Shown here: one piece after another, positions 8,232 to 16,927 of the stretch
Numbering within the stretch: the stretch's first letter is position 1
Layout of the letters: every line of letters begins with the position of its first letter
Assembly: GCF_015207525.1 (NCBI RefSeq)
Contig: NZ_JADEWR010000024.1
Coordinates: 1 to 52,453 of the forward strand
Length of the DNA: 52,453 nucleotides
Reading direction: 5' to 3'
Origin: Nodosilinea sp. LEGE 06152
GTDB lineage: Bacteria > Cyanobacteriota > Cyanobacteriia > Phormidesmidales > Phormidesmidaceae
The notes under the pieces: generated by a model
The model's database searches: none
Seen by the model: the letters and a program-made list of their open reading frames with translations, nothing else
What the model was told of the DNA's origin: nothing
Made by a program: the position numbers and the translations under genes

Positions 8232-8501
8232 ATGGTCAAAGCCACCTCTCCCCCCACCCTTTACCAGCAAGACTTGGTGGCCTGGTGTGACGACACTGTG
8301 GCCAAGCTCAAGGCGGGCGATTTTGCCGCCCTGGATATCAATGCGCCGCCAAGCCTGCGCCAGCATTGGCCAAACACATTTCCTGAACTTTGGGAAAATG
8401 CCCTCTCCGATGCGCGAGAAGACCATCCCCAGACGGTGTTTCCCGATCGCTGGCCAGGCAGCACCGATCTAGATGCCCTGCTGAGTGAAAAGGTTTGGTA
8501 G
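8232..8501 (+). CDS. Shortened DUF29-like protein
   Basis: An 89-residue protein. Its start, TLYQQDLVAWCDDTVAKLKA followed by GDFAALDI, looks like the conserved N-terminus of DUF29 proteins. Its second half (PSLRQHWPNTFPELWENAL, then FPDRWPG and LDALLSEKVW) looks like the DUF29 C-terminus. DUF29 proteins are normally about 140-150 residues, so roughly 60 central residues appear to be missing, joined in frame. Function of the family is unknown. The next gene starts 7 bp after the stop, suggesting cotranscription with the SDR. The family call is from memory of the motif pattern and is moderate. Confidence 0.6.
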   Translation: MVKATSPPTLYQQDLVAWCDDTVAKLKAGDFAALDINAPPSLRQHWPNTFPELWENALSDAREDHPQTVFPDRWPGSTDLDALLSEKVW

Positions 8502-8508
8502 CCTCTCC

Positions 8509-9234
8509 ATGAACCCGCAGATCTCGACCTCCGACAAACAGCCCACCGTTGCCCTGGTCACTGGAGCCAACCGAGGCATTGGCTTAGAAGTAACCCGCCA
8601 GCTGGCCCAGGAGGGAATGACGGTGATACTAGGCAGCCGCGACCTGGCCAAGGGGGAAGCCGCCGCCGCACCATTGGTTCAGGCCAGGTTAGAAGTTTTG
8701 CCGCAGCCTCTCGATGTGACTGATCCAGACAGCATTCAGCACCTCGCCCAGACTGTAGAGCAGCAGTTTGGCCACCTCGACGTGCTAGTCAACAATGCGG
8801 GCATTCTCTACGACACCTGGCAGCAGGCCAGCAATGCCGATCTGGCGGTGGTGCAGGAGGCCTGGGATACCAATACCCTCGGCCCCTGGCGTATGGCCCA
8901 GGCCTTTTTGCCCTTGCTCAAGCGCAGCCCCCACGGTCGCATTGTCAATGTCTCTAGCGGAGCCGGAGCCCTAAGTAGCATGGGGGCAGGCACCCCGGCC
9001 TACAGCACGTCAAAAGCGGCCCTAAACGCGTTTACCCGACTACTGGCCGCCGAGCTGAAAGGGACGGGCATTTTGGTCAATGCGGTGTGCCCTGGCTGGG
9101 TCGCTACCGATATGGGCGGCAGCGGCGGTCGCCCAGTGGCGGATGGCGCGGCCAGTGTTGTGTGGGCAGCAACCCTGCCCGATGATGGCCCCACGGGCGG
9201 GTTCTTTCGCGACGGCAAACCGCTGGATTGGTAG
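8509..9234 (+). CDS. Short-chain dehydrogenase/reductase
   Basis: A classical SDR of 241 residues. The cofactor motif TGANRGIG lies near residue 20, followed by NNAG (structural) and the catalytic set: Ser in IVNVSSGAGAL and YSTSK (Tyr-x-x-x-Lys). NAVCPGWVATDM follows. GSRDLAKGEAA after the second strand suggests NADP(H) preference through Arg. The ATG at 8509 was chosen over an upstream in-frame GTG at 8485, which overlaps the preceding gene. SDRs of this type reduce carbonyl substrates; the substrate is not predictable. It ends 14 bp before the remnant DUF4926 gene on the other strand. Confidence 0.9.
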   Translation: MNPQISTSDKQPTVALVTGANRGIGLEVTRQLAQEGMTVILGSRDLAKGEAAAAPLVQARLEVLPQPLDVTDPDSIQHLAQTVEQQFGHLDVLVNNAGILYDTWQQASNADLAVVQEAWDTNTLGPWRMAQAFLPLLKRSPHGRIVNVSSGAGALSSMGAGTPAYSTSKAALNAFTRLLAAELKGTGILVNAVCPGWVATDMGGSGGRPVADGAASVVWAATLPDDGPTGGFFRDGKPLDW

Positions 9235-9247
9235 AGCGGCTGGAGGG

Positions 9248-9465
9248 CTAGCGGCGAATCCATTTGGTGAGTATGCGCATGGGCAGGCCGGTGGTGGGGT
9301 CGAGCTGGGGTTAACCCACTGGCCAAATAGCTCCACTAGAAAGGCTTCGCCCTCGTTGAACACCTCAACGATCGCACCCGACGTACCCTCTGGTGCAGCA
9401 TTCCCCTCCGTCAAAGGCACTGACTCTAAAAGCTGCACGCTATCAAAAAGCTGAAACTGAGTCAT
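9248..9465 (-). pseudogene. DUF4926-like gene with a one-base frameshift
   Basis: From the ATG at 9465, preceded by a good AGGAGG ribosome site (9472-9477 on the minus strand), the frame reads FQLFDSVQLLESVPLTEGN and continues through GTSGAIVEVFNEGEAFLVEL to FGQWVNP. This is the small DUF4926 beta-barrel pattern. It then runs into an unlikely proline-rich frame that overlaps the SDR gene. Adding one C to the CCCC run (9307-9310 on the minus strand) restores LDPTTGLPMRILTKWIRR and a stop at 9248-9250. That gives a 72-residue protein that ends neatly before the SDR stop. It is either a recent pseudogene or a sequencing error. Its ATG overlaps the stop of the upstream DUF6883-like gene (ATGA). 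Confidence 0.6.
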
Positions 9466-9819
9466 GCTAAGCCTCCTGCGCGATCGGGCACAGCTGTTAC
9501 AAACCGGGCAACGCTGGTTCCAAATTTAACAATCCAAACAGTCCGCACTCGTCTCACCAGCCCCACTGGGCCATTGAGCAATAAGTACGCTCGATAAATT
9601 TTGCCATATTCATTCTGGCTTTGATAAGCCAGTGCTTCAGGGCTGACAGCCGCCAGTATGGCAGTGCGAATTGCTGAGGGTGAGCGAAAACCCATAATGC
9701 CAGTCCAGAATCTCTGCTTATCTCCCCCCCTGTCCGGGCTTGCCCCTAGCGCTAAACAAATATTCTGCTTTCTCTAGGGGAAATTCAAACCGCTCTGGGG
9801 GGGAATCTACACTGGCCAT
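9462..9819 (-). pseudogene. DUF6883-like gene with a one-base frameshift
   Basis: The downstream part, MGFRSPSAIRTAILAAVSPE through YGKIYRAYLLLNGPVG and VRTVWIVKFGT to RFVTAVP, matches the C-terminal two thirds of DUF6883 proteins. Upstream in another frame the ATG at 9819 gives FEFPLEKAEYLFSARGKPGQ and then meets a stop. Removing one base from the seven-base G run (minus strand, 9724-9730) joins the two frames as GQGGDKQRFWTGIMGF. That recovers the expected N-terminus and a total of 118 residues, close to family size. DUF6883 and DUF4926 genes are commonly adjacent in cyanobacteria, here with ATGA overlap. A sequencing error is the alternative. Confidence 0.55.
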
Positions 9820-9823
9820 ACTC

Positions 9824-9848
9824 GCCCACCCACCTACTCATCCACTCC
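9824..9848. repeat. Short C-rich tandem repeat (CCCACCTACT type)
   Basis: Degenerate repeats of the type CCCACCCACCTACTCATCCA lie between the ispG stop and the decayed DUF6883-like gene. They match the family seen at 45229-45303 and, in reverse orientation, at 2130-2158. Confidence 0.55.
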
Positions 9849-9849
9849 C

Positions 9850-11091
<1,242 letters not shown>

Positions 11092-11246
11092 AGCCTTTGC
11101 TCAATGGTTGCCGGTGCTTAGAAATAGAGGGTTTGGCAGTTTTTATCTACCTCCCAGAGTGCCACAGAATGGCGGCTCAGAGATGATAGAGCAGCAAAAA
11201 TGGCCCGCTGCTGTGATCCAGAATTCATTTTGGTGAAGAAGATTGA

Positions 11247-11978
11247 CTAGAGCAGCGGCTGTACCTGACGGAATGCCTCAATGTCGATCTGCTGAAGGCG
11301 TTCGTAAGCGCGATCGATGCTGCGCTGCCCCCGCAAAAAGCCAGTGCTGGCCCCAGGGCACAGATGGGCAAGGGATTCAGCAGAAAAGCGAGTTTTCAGC
11401 GCCTCGACCTGCTGGAGCTGGCGGGGCCAGTGAAAGGTTTTGGCCAGACGCAGCGGCTCGGGTTCGCCCGTTCGGTTGGGCAGCAGGTGCCGCCCGGTAA
11501 AAAGCACCCCGCCGTGGGCGCTGTAATAGAGACAGGCTGAACCTGGCGAATGGCCGGGGGTCCAAACCGCTTCTAGCTCGGGGCTAAACCTGAACTGGTG
11601 GTGAAAGGTCGTGGTGGGGGTATCGGGCAGCAGGTAGGCCTCCTGCTCTTGAATCACGACCTCGCAGTTCAACGCTTTGTGAAGCGTAGCCGCCCGCCCA
11701 ATACTGCCCCGGTGGGTGATAAACAGCCACTGCACTCCGCCGTGAGCAGTCAACCATTCGCGGTTACTCTCATCCCAAGCGGGGGCATCGATTAGCAGAT
11801 TGGCCGGTTGGCCTTCGGAGCTGTTGTTTACAATAAAGTAAGCGGTGGCTCCTTGGGTATCGCGGTTGGGGGGGAACGCATATACAGTGTCAAACACCAA
11901 GCGCGGAGCCTTAGGGCTAGGCGGCGGAACTGGGGCTAAAGCGGCTGTCATAGGTGCAGGAGGAGGGGTGAGAAACAC
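11247..11978 (-). CDS. Metallo-beta-lactamase-fold protein with degenerate metal site
   Basis: The 243-residue protein has the MBL-fold pattern: YFIVNNSSEGQPANLLIDAP, then QWLFITHRGSIGRA, then AVWTPGHSPGSACLYY and GVLFTGRHLLP. In an active enzyme the second segment would read HxHxDH; here it is HRGSIG, keeping only the first His. The bridging Asp usually found in FTGD is an Arg. The HSPGS histidine remains. This suggests a non-catalytic or altered-site member of the family. No partner is evident, with ispG about 150 bp downstream and a divergent protease gene upstream. Confidence 0.75.
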   Translation of the reverse strand: MFLTPPPAPMTAALAPVPPPSPKAPRLVFDTVYAFPPNRDTQGATAYFIVNNSSEGQPANLLIDAPAWDESNREWLTAHGGVQWLFITHRGSIGRAATLHKALNCEVVIQEQEAYLLPDTPTTTFHHQFRFSPELEAVWTPGHSPGSACLYYSAHGGVLFTGRHLLPNRTGEPEPLRLAKTFHWPRQLQQVEALKTRFSAESLAHLCPGASTGFLRGQRSIDRAYERLQQIDIEAFRQVQPLL

Positions 11979-12096
11979 CTTTGAAACGCCTATACTAACT
12001 GAACTCTGCCCCGACTACCTCGGCTAGCACCCACTGAAATAGTTTAATGGGTCTGTTTTTTGGGTCAGTTTTTGAACTCTGTCTTCACAAAGCACG

Positions 12097-13608
12097 TTGC
12101 CCTGGCTTGAATCGTTGCACTCCACTGGCTACACGATGGTGTTTTTCTGGCTTTTTGTTCTTGGTCTGCTGACCTATGTGCTGCTTCAGCGCAGCGTTAG
12201 CCGCATCACCCGTACCCCTGTGTGGCTACTGTGGCTGGTGATGATGTTACCGGCGTTTATTTTAACTGGTTGGGTAATAGCCAACGGTCCTGAGGCACCG
12301 GCTCCTACAGCTCTGCTGCTGGGTTTGTTTATTGCCTGCCCGATTTTGTACTGGGCGCTGATTCAAAAGGGGAGAATTTCGGTGCCCCAGAGCGCTAAAC
12401 CCGAGGCCGAAGCCGGTGAGACCAAACGAGCGATCGCACCACCGCCTAAGCCTACCCTGCGCCCCATCGATAAAGACGAAGAAGCAATGCTGCAGGGCTG
12501 CTTTCCGTGGTCGGTGTACTACCTACAAAACATTGAGTACCGTCCCCAGGCCATGATCTGTCGGGGCCAGCTGCGGGCCTCGCCCACCGTAGCCTACGAC
12601 ACCGTGCGCGACAACATTCGACGCCATTTCGGCGATCGCTTTCTCGTCCTCTTTCAGGAGGGGTTGCAGGGCAAGCCAGTGTTTGCGCTGGTACCCAACC
12701 CTCAGGTGGAAAAGGGCGATCGCAGCACCAAAGCCCTGACCCGTCCAGGGCTGGCCCTGGGGCTGCTGCTGGTTACCCTATTTACCACGACGGCGGTGGG
12801 CACCTACCTGGCTGGAGTCACCGAAGAGCAGCTACAGGCCGCGCCCGCTTTGATCTTGCAGGGGCTGCCCTACGCCCTGGGCCTGCTGTTCATTCTGGGC
12901 TGCCACGAGATGGGCCACTACCTGGCCGCCCGCCGCTACGGCATGCGGGTGACGCTGCCCTACTTTATTCCGGTGCCGTTTTTCTTAGGCACCCTGGGAG
13001 CCTTTATTCAAATGAAATCGCCGGTGCCCAACCGCCGCGCCCTGTTTGATGTGGGCATTGCCGGGCCGCTCTCAGGGCTGGTGGTGGCGGTGCCGCTCTT
13101 GCTGTGGGGGCTGAGCCAATCGACCGTGGTGCCCATTCCCGAGGAAGGCTCCAGTCTGCTGAACTTTGAGGCCCTCGACCCCAAGGCGTCGCTGATGCTG
13201 ACGCTGCTCTCTAAGCTGGTGCTGGGGGCTGGGGTAGCGGCTGATCAGGCCATTCACCTGCACCCGATCGCGATCGCGGGCTGCCTGGGCCTAGTGGTCA
13301 CCGCCCTCAACCTGATGCCGGTGGGTCAGCTTGACGGTGGCCACATTGTCCACGCGATGTACGGCCAGCGGGTGGGCGGTGTGGTAGGGCAGGTGGCCCG
13401 GCTGCTGGTGTTTGGCCTGGCCCTGGTGCACCCGGAGCTAATGATTTGGGCCATTCTGCTGTTCTTTATTCCGGCGGCAGATCAGCCTGCCCTCAACGAT
13501 GTCAGCGAGCTAGACGATCGCCGCGATTTTCTGGGGCTGCTGGCCTTGACACTGTTAGTTATGATTGTGCTGCCAGCACCGGGAATTCTCACTCGCCTGC
13601 TGTACTAG
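12097..13608 (+). CDS. Site-2 protease family membrane metalloprotease (M50)
   Basis: A 503-residue polytopic protein. Two N-terminal helices are followed by a soluble region (about 110-215) and then an S2P core. The zinc-binding HEMGH is at about residue 270, followed by YFIPVPFFLGTLGAFIQMK. The third ligand Asp lies in LNLMPVGQLDGGH. Proteins of this cyanobacterial/plastid type (related to EGY1) cleave substrates inside the membrane, for example anti-sigma factors or thylakoid proteins; the substrate is unknown here. The TTG at 12097 precedes a possible ATG start at 12136 (MVFFWLFVLG), so the N-terminus is uncertain by 13 residues. The next gene follows after 32 bp. Confidence 0.9.
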   Translation: MPWLESLHSTGYTMVFFWLFVLGLLTYVLLQRSVSRITRTPVWLLWLVMMLPAFILTGWVIANGPEAPAPTALLLGLFIACPILYWALIQKGRISVPQSAKPEAEAGETKRAIAPPPKPTLRPIDKDEEAMLQGCFPWSVYYLQNIEYRPQAMICRGQLRASPTVAYDTVRDNIRRHFGDRFLVLFQEGLQGKPVFALVPNPQVEKGDRSTKALTRPGLALGLLLVTLFTTTAVGTYLAGVTEEQLQAAPALILQGLPYALGLLFILGCHEMGHYLAARRYGMRVTLPYFIPVPFFLGTLGAFIQMKSPVPNRRALFDVGIAGPLSGLVVAVPLLLWGLSQSTVVPIPEEGSSLLNFEALDPKASLMLTLLSKLVLGAGVAADQAIHLHPIAIAGCLGLVVTALNLMPVGQLDGGHIVHAMYGQRVGGVVGQVARLLVFGLALVHPELMIWAILLFFIPAADQPALNDVSELDDRRDFLGLLALTLLVMIVLPAPGILTRLLY

Positions 13609-13640
13609 CCCCAGGGCTGCCTGTTGTTTTGATAACCGCC

Positions 13641-14030
13641 ATGTCCCAAGACCTAACCCAGTGGATTACGGAGGTGCGCACCCTCCAGCGACAGCTGGCC
13701 GACACCCAAAAGGAGCGTGACCAGGCCTACAACAGCGCCGCCAACTGGCGTCGGCTCTACGAAACCGAAGCCCGCCAGCGCCGCGAAGAAACCGCTGAAT
13801 TTCAGAGCCAGCTCGAAGCGCTCCAGCAGCAGCTGGCGGCGGCTCCAGCGATCGAGGCCAGCGACCTCAGCGGGGTTAACTCACTTCAGGGCTTGCAGCA
13901 GCATCTCGATGGCCTGGTGCAGCGCTGTCAGGAACTAACTGATCGCCTGGAGGCCGAGCGCCAGGCCCACGCCCAAACCCGTCAGACCCTTACCGCTGCC
14001 CTCGGCGATACCTTTGACGCGCTCAAGTAA
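13641..14030 (+). CDS. Coiled-coil protein, unknown function
   Basis: The 129-residue protein starts MSQDLTQWITEVRTLQRQLA and is almost wholly helical heptad sequence, rich in Glu, Gln, Arg and Ala. The two coiled-coil stretches are about residues 5-70 and 85-118, and the end is GDTFDALK. No enzymatic motif is seen. The ATG at 13641 was chosen because upstream in-frame sequence overlaps the protease gene. Close spacing behind the site-2 protease (32 bp) suggests cotranscription. Similar short coiled-coil hypotheticals occur in cyanobacteria, but I cannot name the family. Confidence 0.75.
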   Translation: MSQDLTQWITEVRTLQRQLADTQKERDQAYNSAANWRRLYETEARQRREETAEFQSQLEALQQQLAAAPAIEASDLSGVNSLQGLQQHLDGLVQRCQELTDRLEAERQAHAQTRQTLTAALGDTFDALK

Positions 14031-14050
14031 TTACAACGATTTTTACGACA

Positions 14051-14112
14051 GAACCCCAGATTCTTTTGGAGCTAGCCAGCGATAAGGCTGTCCTGTGAAG
14101 AAATCTGGGTTC
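14051..14112 (+). terminator. Imperfect stem-loop after coiled-coil gene
   Basis: GAACCCCAGATT (14051-14062) pairs with AATCTGGGTTC (14102-14112), with one bulged C, across a 39-base loop 20 bp beyond the coiled-coil gene stop. No T-run follows, so it may be a terminator remnant or part of the repeat-rich region that follows. Confidence 0.35.
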
Positions 14113-14190
14113 CGGTCGAGCGGTTCTTGTCATTCCAAACCCACACCGAGTCCAAGCTCAAAAACCTCGGATCAAAACAGGCATCTCGTA

Positions 14191-14212
14191 GGGGCGTAGC
14201 ATGCTACGCCCC
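14191..14212. repeat. 22-bp perfect palindrome GGGGCGTAGCA/TGCTACGCCCC
   Basis: A perfect 22-bp palindrome in the gap between the coiled-coil gene and the NCS2 permease. It belongs to the same family as the palindrome at 6993-7021 (GGGGC-RY-AGCA core). Its placement between convergent genes suggests a hairpin terminator or a REP-like dispersed element. Confidence 0.7.
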
Positions 14213-14251
14213 ACGGCAAATTGAGGGTGTTCATCGGGGTTCGCTCTGTAA

Positions 14252-14337
14252 ATAGCCGTTCCCTAACCCCTTTGGGGCGGCTGAGTGCCCAGCACTCGCT
14301 GCGCGAACACCAACGACTTCGCTCAGGGAACGGCTAT
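14252..14337. mobile_element. 86-bp MITE-like element with 13-bp terminal inverted repeats
   Basis: The element begins ATAGCCGTTCCCT (14252-14264) and ends with its exact reverse complement AGGGAACGGCTAT (14325-14337). The interior contains GCTGAGTGCCCAGCACTC, itself nearly palindromic. A diverged partial copy in the opposite orientation occurs at 33077-33140. Small size, terminal inverted repeats and dispersed copies point to a non-autonomous element or REP-type repeat. No target-site duplication is obvious. Confidence 0.65.
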
Positions 14338-14392
14338 GGCTGCTCTGCTAATGGGGGTACGGCACTAGCGCATAGACGATTAGGATTAGACA

Positions 14393-15784
14393 TCAACCAC
14401 CCGCAACGAAGATATAGCGCAGCAAAAAGATCGCGGCCAAAATCCACATGCCGACGGTGGTTTGGTTCGTTTTGCCCTGAAAGGCTTTGATCAGCGGAAA
14501 AGCAATCAGGCCCATAGCTAGCCCTTCAGCGATCGAAAACGCCAGCGGCATCATGATGATGGTGAGAAAAGCTGCGATCGCATCGGCGGGTTCGTCCCAG
14601 TCAATGTTTTTGGCCCCCGACATCATCAGCACCCCGACGATGATCAGCGCCGGAGCTGTTGCGAAAGCCGGAATGCCCTGCAGCAGCGGAATAAACAGCA
14701 CCGACGCCAGAAACAGCGCCGCCGCTACAAGGGCGGTAAACCCGGTGCGCCCGCCCTCGGCAACGCCTGAGGCCGACTCGATGTAGGTGGTCACCGTTGA
14801 GGTACCCAGTACCGCTCCGGCAGTAGTACCGATCGCATCGGCCATGAAGGCTTTTTCAACCCCTGGGAATGAGCCATCTTCTCTGATGTAGCCCGCCTTA
14901 GACCCCAGCCCCGTGAGCGTACCGATGGTGTCAAACAAGTCCACAAACAGGAACACGAAGATGATGCTTACCATCTGCCAGAAGTTGATGCGGAAAAGCT
15001 CGCCCAACCCCACAAAGGCCTGACCAAACAGGTCAGTAGGAGCCTGAGGCACAGCCATCAGCCCGGTCGGCCAGGGCGACACGCCAAAAATCCAGGCGAG
15101 AATGGCAGTACCCAAAATGCCCCACAGCAGCGCTCCGGTCACCCGACGGGCAAAGAGCGCGGCAGTAATGCCTAGCCCCAGCAGCGCCATCGCCGTTTGG
15201 GGCGATCGCAGGTTACCCAGGGTCGTAAAGGTTGCCTCCGAAGACACAATAATGCCCGCGCTCTTGAGGGCAATGTAGGCGATAAACAGACCGATCCCGG
15301 CGGTGGTGGCGTGCTTTACCGCATCGGGAATCGCCTCCACAATTTTGCTGCGCAAGTTGGTGATGGTCATGAGGATGAAGATAATCCCCTCGATGAACAC
15401 CGCCGCCAGGGCCACCCGCCAGTCAATTCCCAAGCCGAGCACTACTGTAAAAGCAAAGTAGGCGTTAATGCCCATGCCCGGTGCCAAAGCAAAGGGCAGC
15501 TTGGCGTAGAGCGCCATAATTAGCGTGGCCAGGGCGGCAGAAAGGCCTGTCGCCATCACCAGTTCCCCAAATAAATCTCCCGACTCGTTAAGAAAGACCG
15601 CATTCGACAAAATGGCCGGGTTCACAATCAAGATGTAGGCCATCGTCACAAACGTTGTTAGCCCTGCCAGCGCCTCTGTGCGAAAGCTGGTGCGGTGGGC
15701 GGCAAAATCAAAAAATTCCGCAATTTTGTTGCCCGGCCCCGAGTTCGAGGGTGCCTGAGGCAGTTGTTCAGTGGGCTGGGTCAC
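14393..15784 (-). CDS. NCS2-family guanine/hypoxanthine-type permease
   Basis: A 463-residue polytopic membrane protein with the AzgA/PbuG-type NCS2 pattern. Markers are FRTEALAGLTTFVTMAYIL near the N-terminus, FALAPGMGINAYFAFTVV, LFVDLFDTIGTLTGLGSKAG, FMADAIGTTAGAVLGTSTVT, then TYIESASGVAEGGRTGFTAL. About 12-14 helices are apparent. The family imports purine bases by proton symport at the plasma membrane. It is transcribed alone. An inverted repeat lies upstream (15813-15840), but no purine-riboswitch consensus is visible. Confidence 0.92.
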   Translation of the reverse strand: MTQPTEQLPQAPSNSGPGNKIAEFFDFAAHRTSFRTEALAGLTTFVTMAYILIVNPAILSNAVFLNESGDLFGELVMATGLSAALATLIMALYAKLPFALAPGMGINAYFAFTVVLGLGIDWRVALAAVFIEGIIFILMTITNLRSKIVEAIPDAVKHATTAGIGLFIAYIALKSAGIIVSSEATFTTLGNLRSPQTAMALLGLGITAALFARRVTGALLWGILGTAILAWIFGVSPWPTGLMAVPQAPTDLFGQAFVGLGELFRINFWQMVSIIFVFLFVDLFDTIGTLTGLGSKAGYIREDGSFPGVEKAFMADAIGTTAGAVLGTSTVTTYIESASGVAEGGRTGFTALVAAALFLASVLFIPLLQGIPAFATAPALIIVGVLMMSGAKNIDWDEPADAIAAFLTIIMMPLAFSIAEGLAMGLIAFPLIKAFQGKTNQTTVGMWILAAIFLLRYIFVAGG

Positions 15785-15812
15785 AGTAGCACTCCTTGTG
15801 AATGGATAGATG

Positions 15813-15840
15813 ATTGGCCGATATAACCCACAAGGCCAAT
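15813..15840. other. Inverted repeat upstream of the permease gene
   Basis: ATTGGCC (15813-15819) and GGCCAAT (15834-15840) flank a 14-base loop about 30 bp upstream of the NCS2 permease start. It could be a leader hairpin or an operator. It lacks the conserved junction bases of a purine riboswitch. Confidence 0.35.
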
Positions 15841-15986
15841 AGACTCAGCCCCCAGTCCACGATATCTACTCAGTTGAATCTGTTATGAATGCTACATTCT
15901 CTTGATTTTTACGCATACTGTAACGTCCCTATGCGTCTCTCGTTGGAGGGATTCAAGTGCCAAAGCATAGTTATTCTGGCGTGAGG

Positions 15987-16094
15987 TCACTTGCGCCAGG
16001 GCCACCGAGTACCCATTTCGGTAGCCGCCGACCAGCCTAAATACAGCACTAGCAGCACAACGCCAATCAAAAAGGGGGCAAAGTCTTCAGGCAT
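15987..16094 (-). CDS. 35-residue single-helix membrane protein
   Basis: The ATG at 16094 opens a 35-codon frame: MPEDFAPFLIGVVLLVLYLG, then WSAATEMGTRWPWRK and stop. An acidic N-terminus, one hydrophobic helix (about residues 7-22) and a basic Trp-rich tail resemble small thylakoid subunits such as those of photosystems, cytochrome b6f or NDH-1. I cannot match it to a named subunit. It lies alone between the NCS2 permease and a small charged-protein gene. No strong ribosome site is visible, so expression is unproven. Confidence 0.5.
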   Translation of the reverse strand: MPEDFAPFLIGVVLLVLYLGWSAATEMGTRWPWRK

Positions 16095-16374
16095 AATCTA
16101 CAGAATTGGAGACAAGTTTAGGGGTAGCGCGATCGCACACAGCTAATCCCAAAATTTTAGTAAATCACACCATGCTGCGATCGCGCAGATGAGCGTCATA
16201 ACCCACAGTTCCAGTCCTAATATTTTCCTTTCAAAGGAATACCCCTCAGAATTGCCAAACCCAGCAATCCTAAAGGGTATTTACTCAGCTATAGCGCAAG
16301 CTACATAATTAAATAGCAAGCAGATTGGAGATTTGAGACCGCATTTCATCCTGCCGTGCAGCGAGGTTCAGGCC

Positions 16375-16515
16375 CTACTCAGATTCCTTTGCGGCCTCAA
16401 AGTCTTCCTTCTTTTGCTCCTTCTTTTCGGCCCCTTTCTCGTCAAGATTGTCTACGAATTCACGAATGCGCTCTTCGTTCTTCTCAGCGTAGGACTTATT
16501 CTCTTCAGTAGTCAT
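16375..16515 (-). CDS. 46-residue highly charged protein
   Basis: From the ATG at 16515 the minus strand encodes MTTEENKSYAEKNEERIREF, then VDNLDEKGAEKKEQKKEDFE and a short end. More than half the residues are Glu, Lys, Asp or Arg and no cysteine is present. It would be soluble and helical or disordered. The strong compositional bias, clean start and stop, and location in otherwise non-coding DNA favour a real small gene. The family is unknown to me. The preceding bases GAGGTTAACAGT give a GAGG site about ten bases upstream. Confidence 0.55.
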   Translation of the reverse strand: MTTEENKSYAEKNEERIREFVDNLDEKGAEKKEQKKEDFEAAKESE

Positions 16516-16927
16516 ACTGTTAACCTCGATTTAATTACACAAAATCATTAAGCTCAATTTAGTCGTCCCCTTAAAAATAACCATCTACTCTATGAGTGAT
16601 TTGAGTTGGGCAATGTTCTACCGCAGGGGTTAAGGTGCCGGGGCTATACCAAGTTTGAAAGGATGGCTGCAACAGCTCGCAAACGACCATCTCACGCCCT
16701 TTACGTAGTGATGTGACCACGCAGTGGTGTGAGGTTGGCTAACGCCTTGCTCTAGCCCAGTAAAAGAACCATAGATGGGCTACAAGCAGAAGCTTTATCA
16801 CGATTTAACCAAGACCAAGGGCGCAATGCCGCTGTGGAAGCGATCTGGGGCGCGCGTCAGTACCAAGCAACAATTTCTTGCTCCTGACCCAAAGGTCTCA
16901 ACTTAATACGAACCAACTAAACCGATA
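16516..16927. other. Intergenic region, no convincing gene
   Basis: About 410 bp between the small charged-protein gene and tRNA-Ser. A 43-codon frame at 16774 was considered and not accepted. The stretch shows no strong hairpin or repeat. It may contain degraded coding sequence, but none could be identified. Confidence 0.35.

Noticed and set aside
9040..9247. Proline-rich continuation of the DUF4926-like frame, overlapping the SDR 3' end
   Set aside because: Low-complexity, overlaps a well-supported gene on the other strand, and a one-base shift gives a more natural short end with its own stop at 9248.
9824..9848. Promoter or operator in the C-rich repeat next to ispG
   Set aside because: It is downstream of ispG and matches an intergenic repeat family.
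15813..15840. Purine riboswitch upstream of the NCS2 permease
   Set aside because: An inverted repeat is present but the conserved loop and junction bases of the purine aptamer are absent.
16774..16905. 43-codon frame MGYKQKLYHDLTK in the gap before tRNA-Ser
   Set aside because: No family resemblance, no ribosome site and no conserved neighbour; probably a chance frame or relic.
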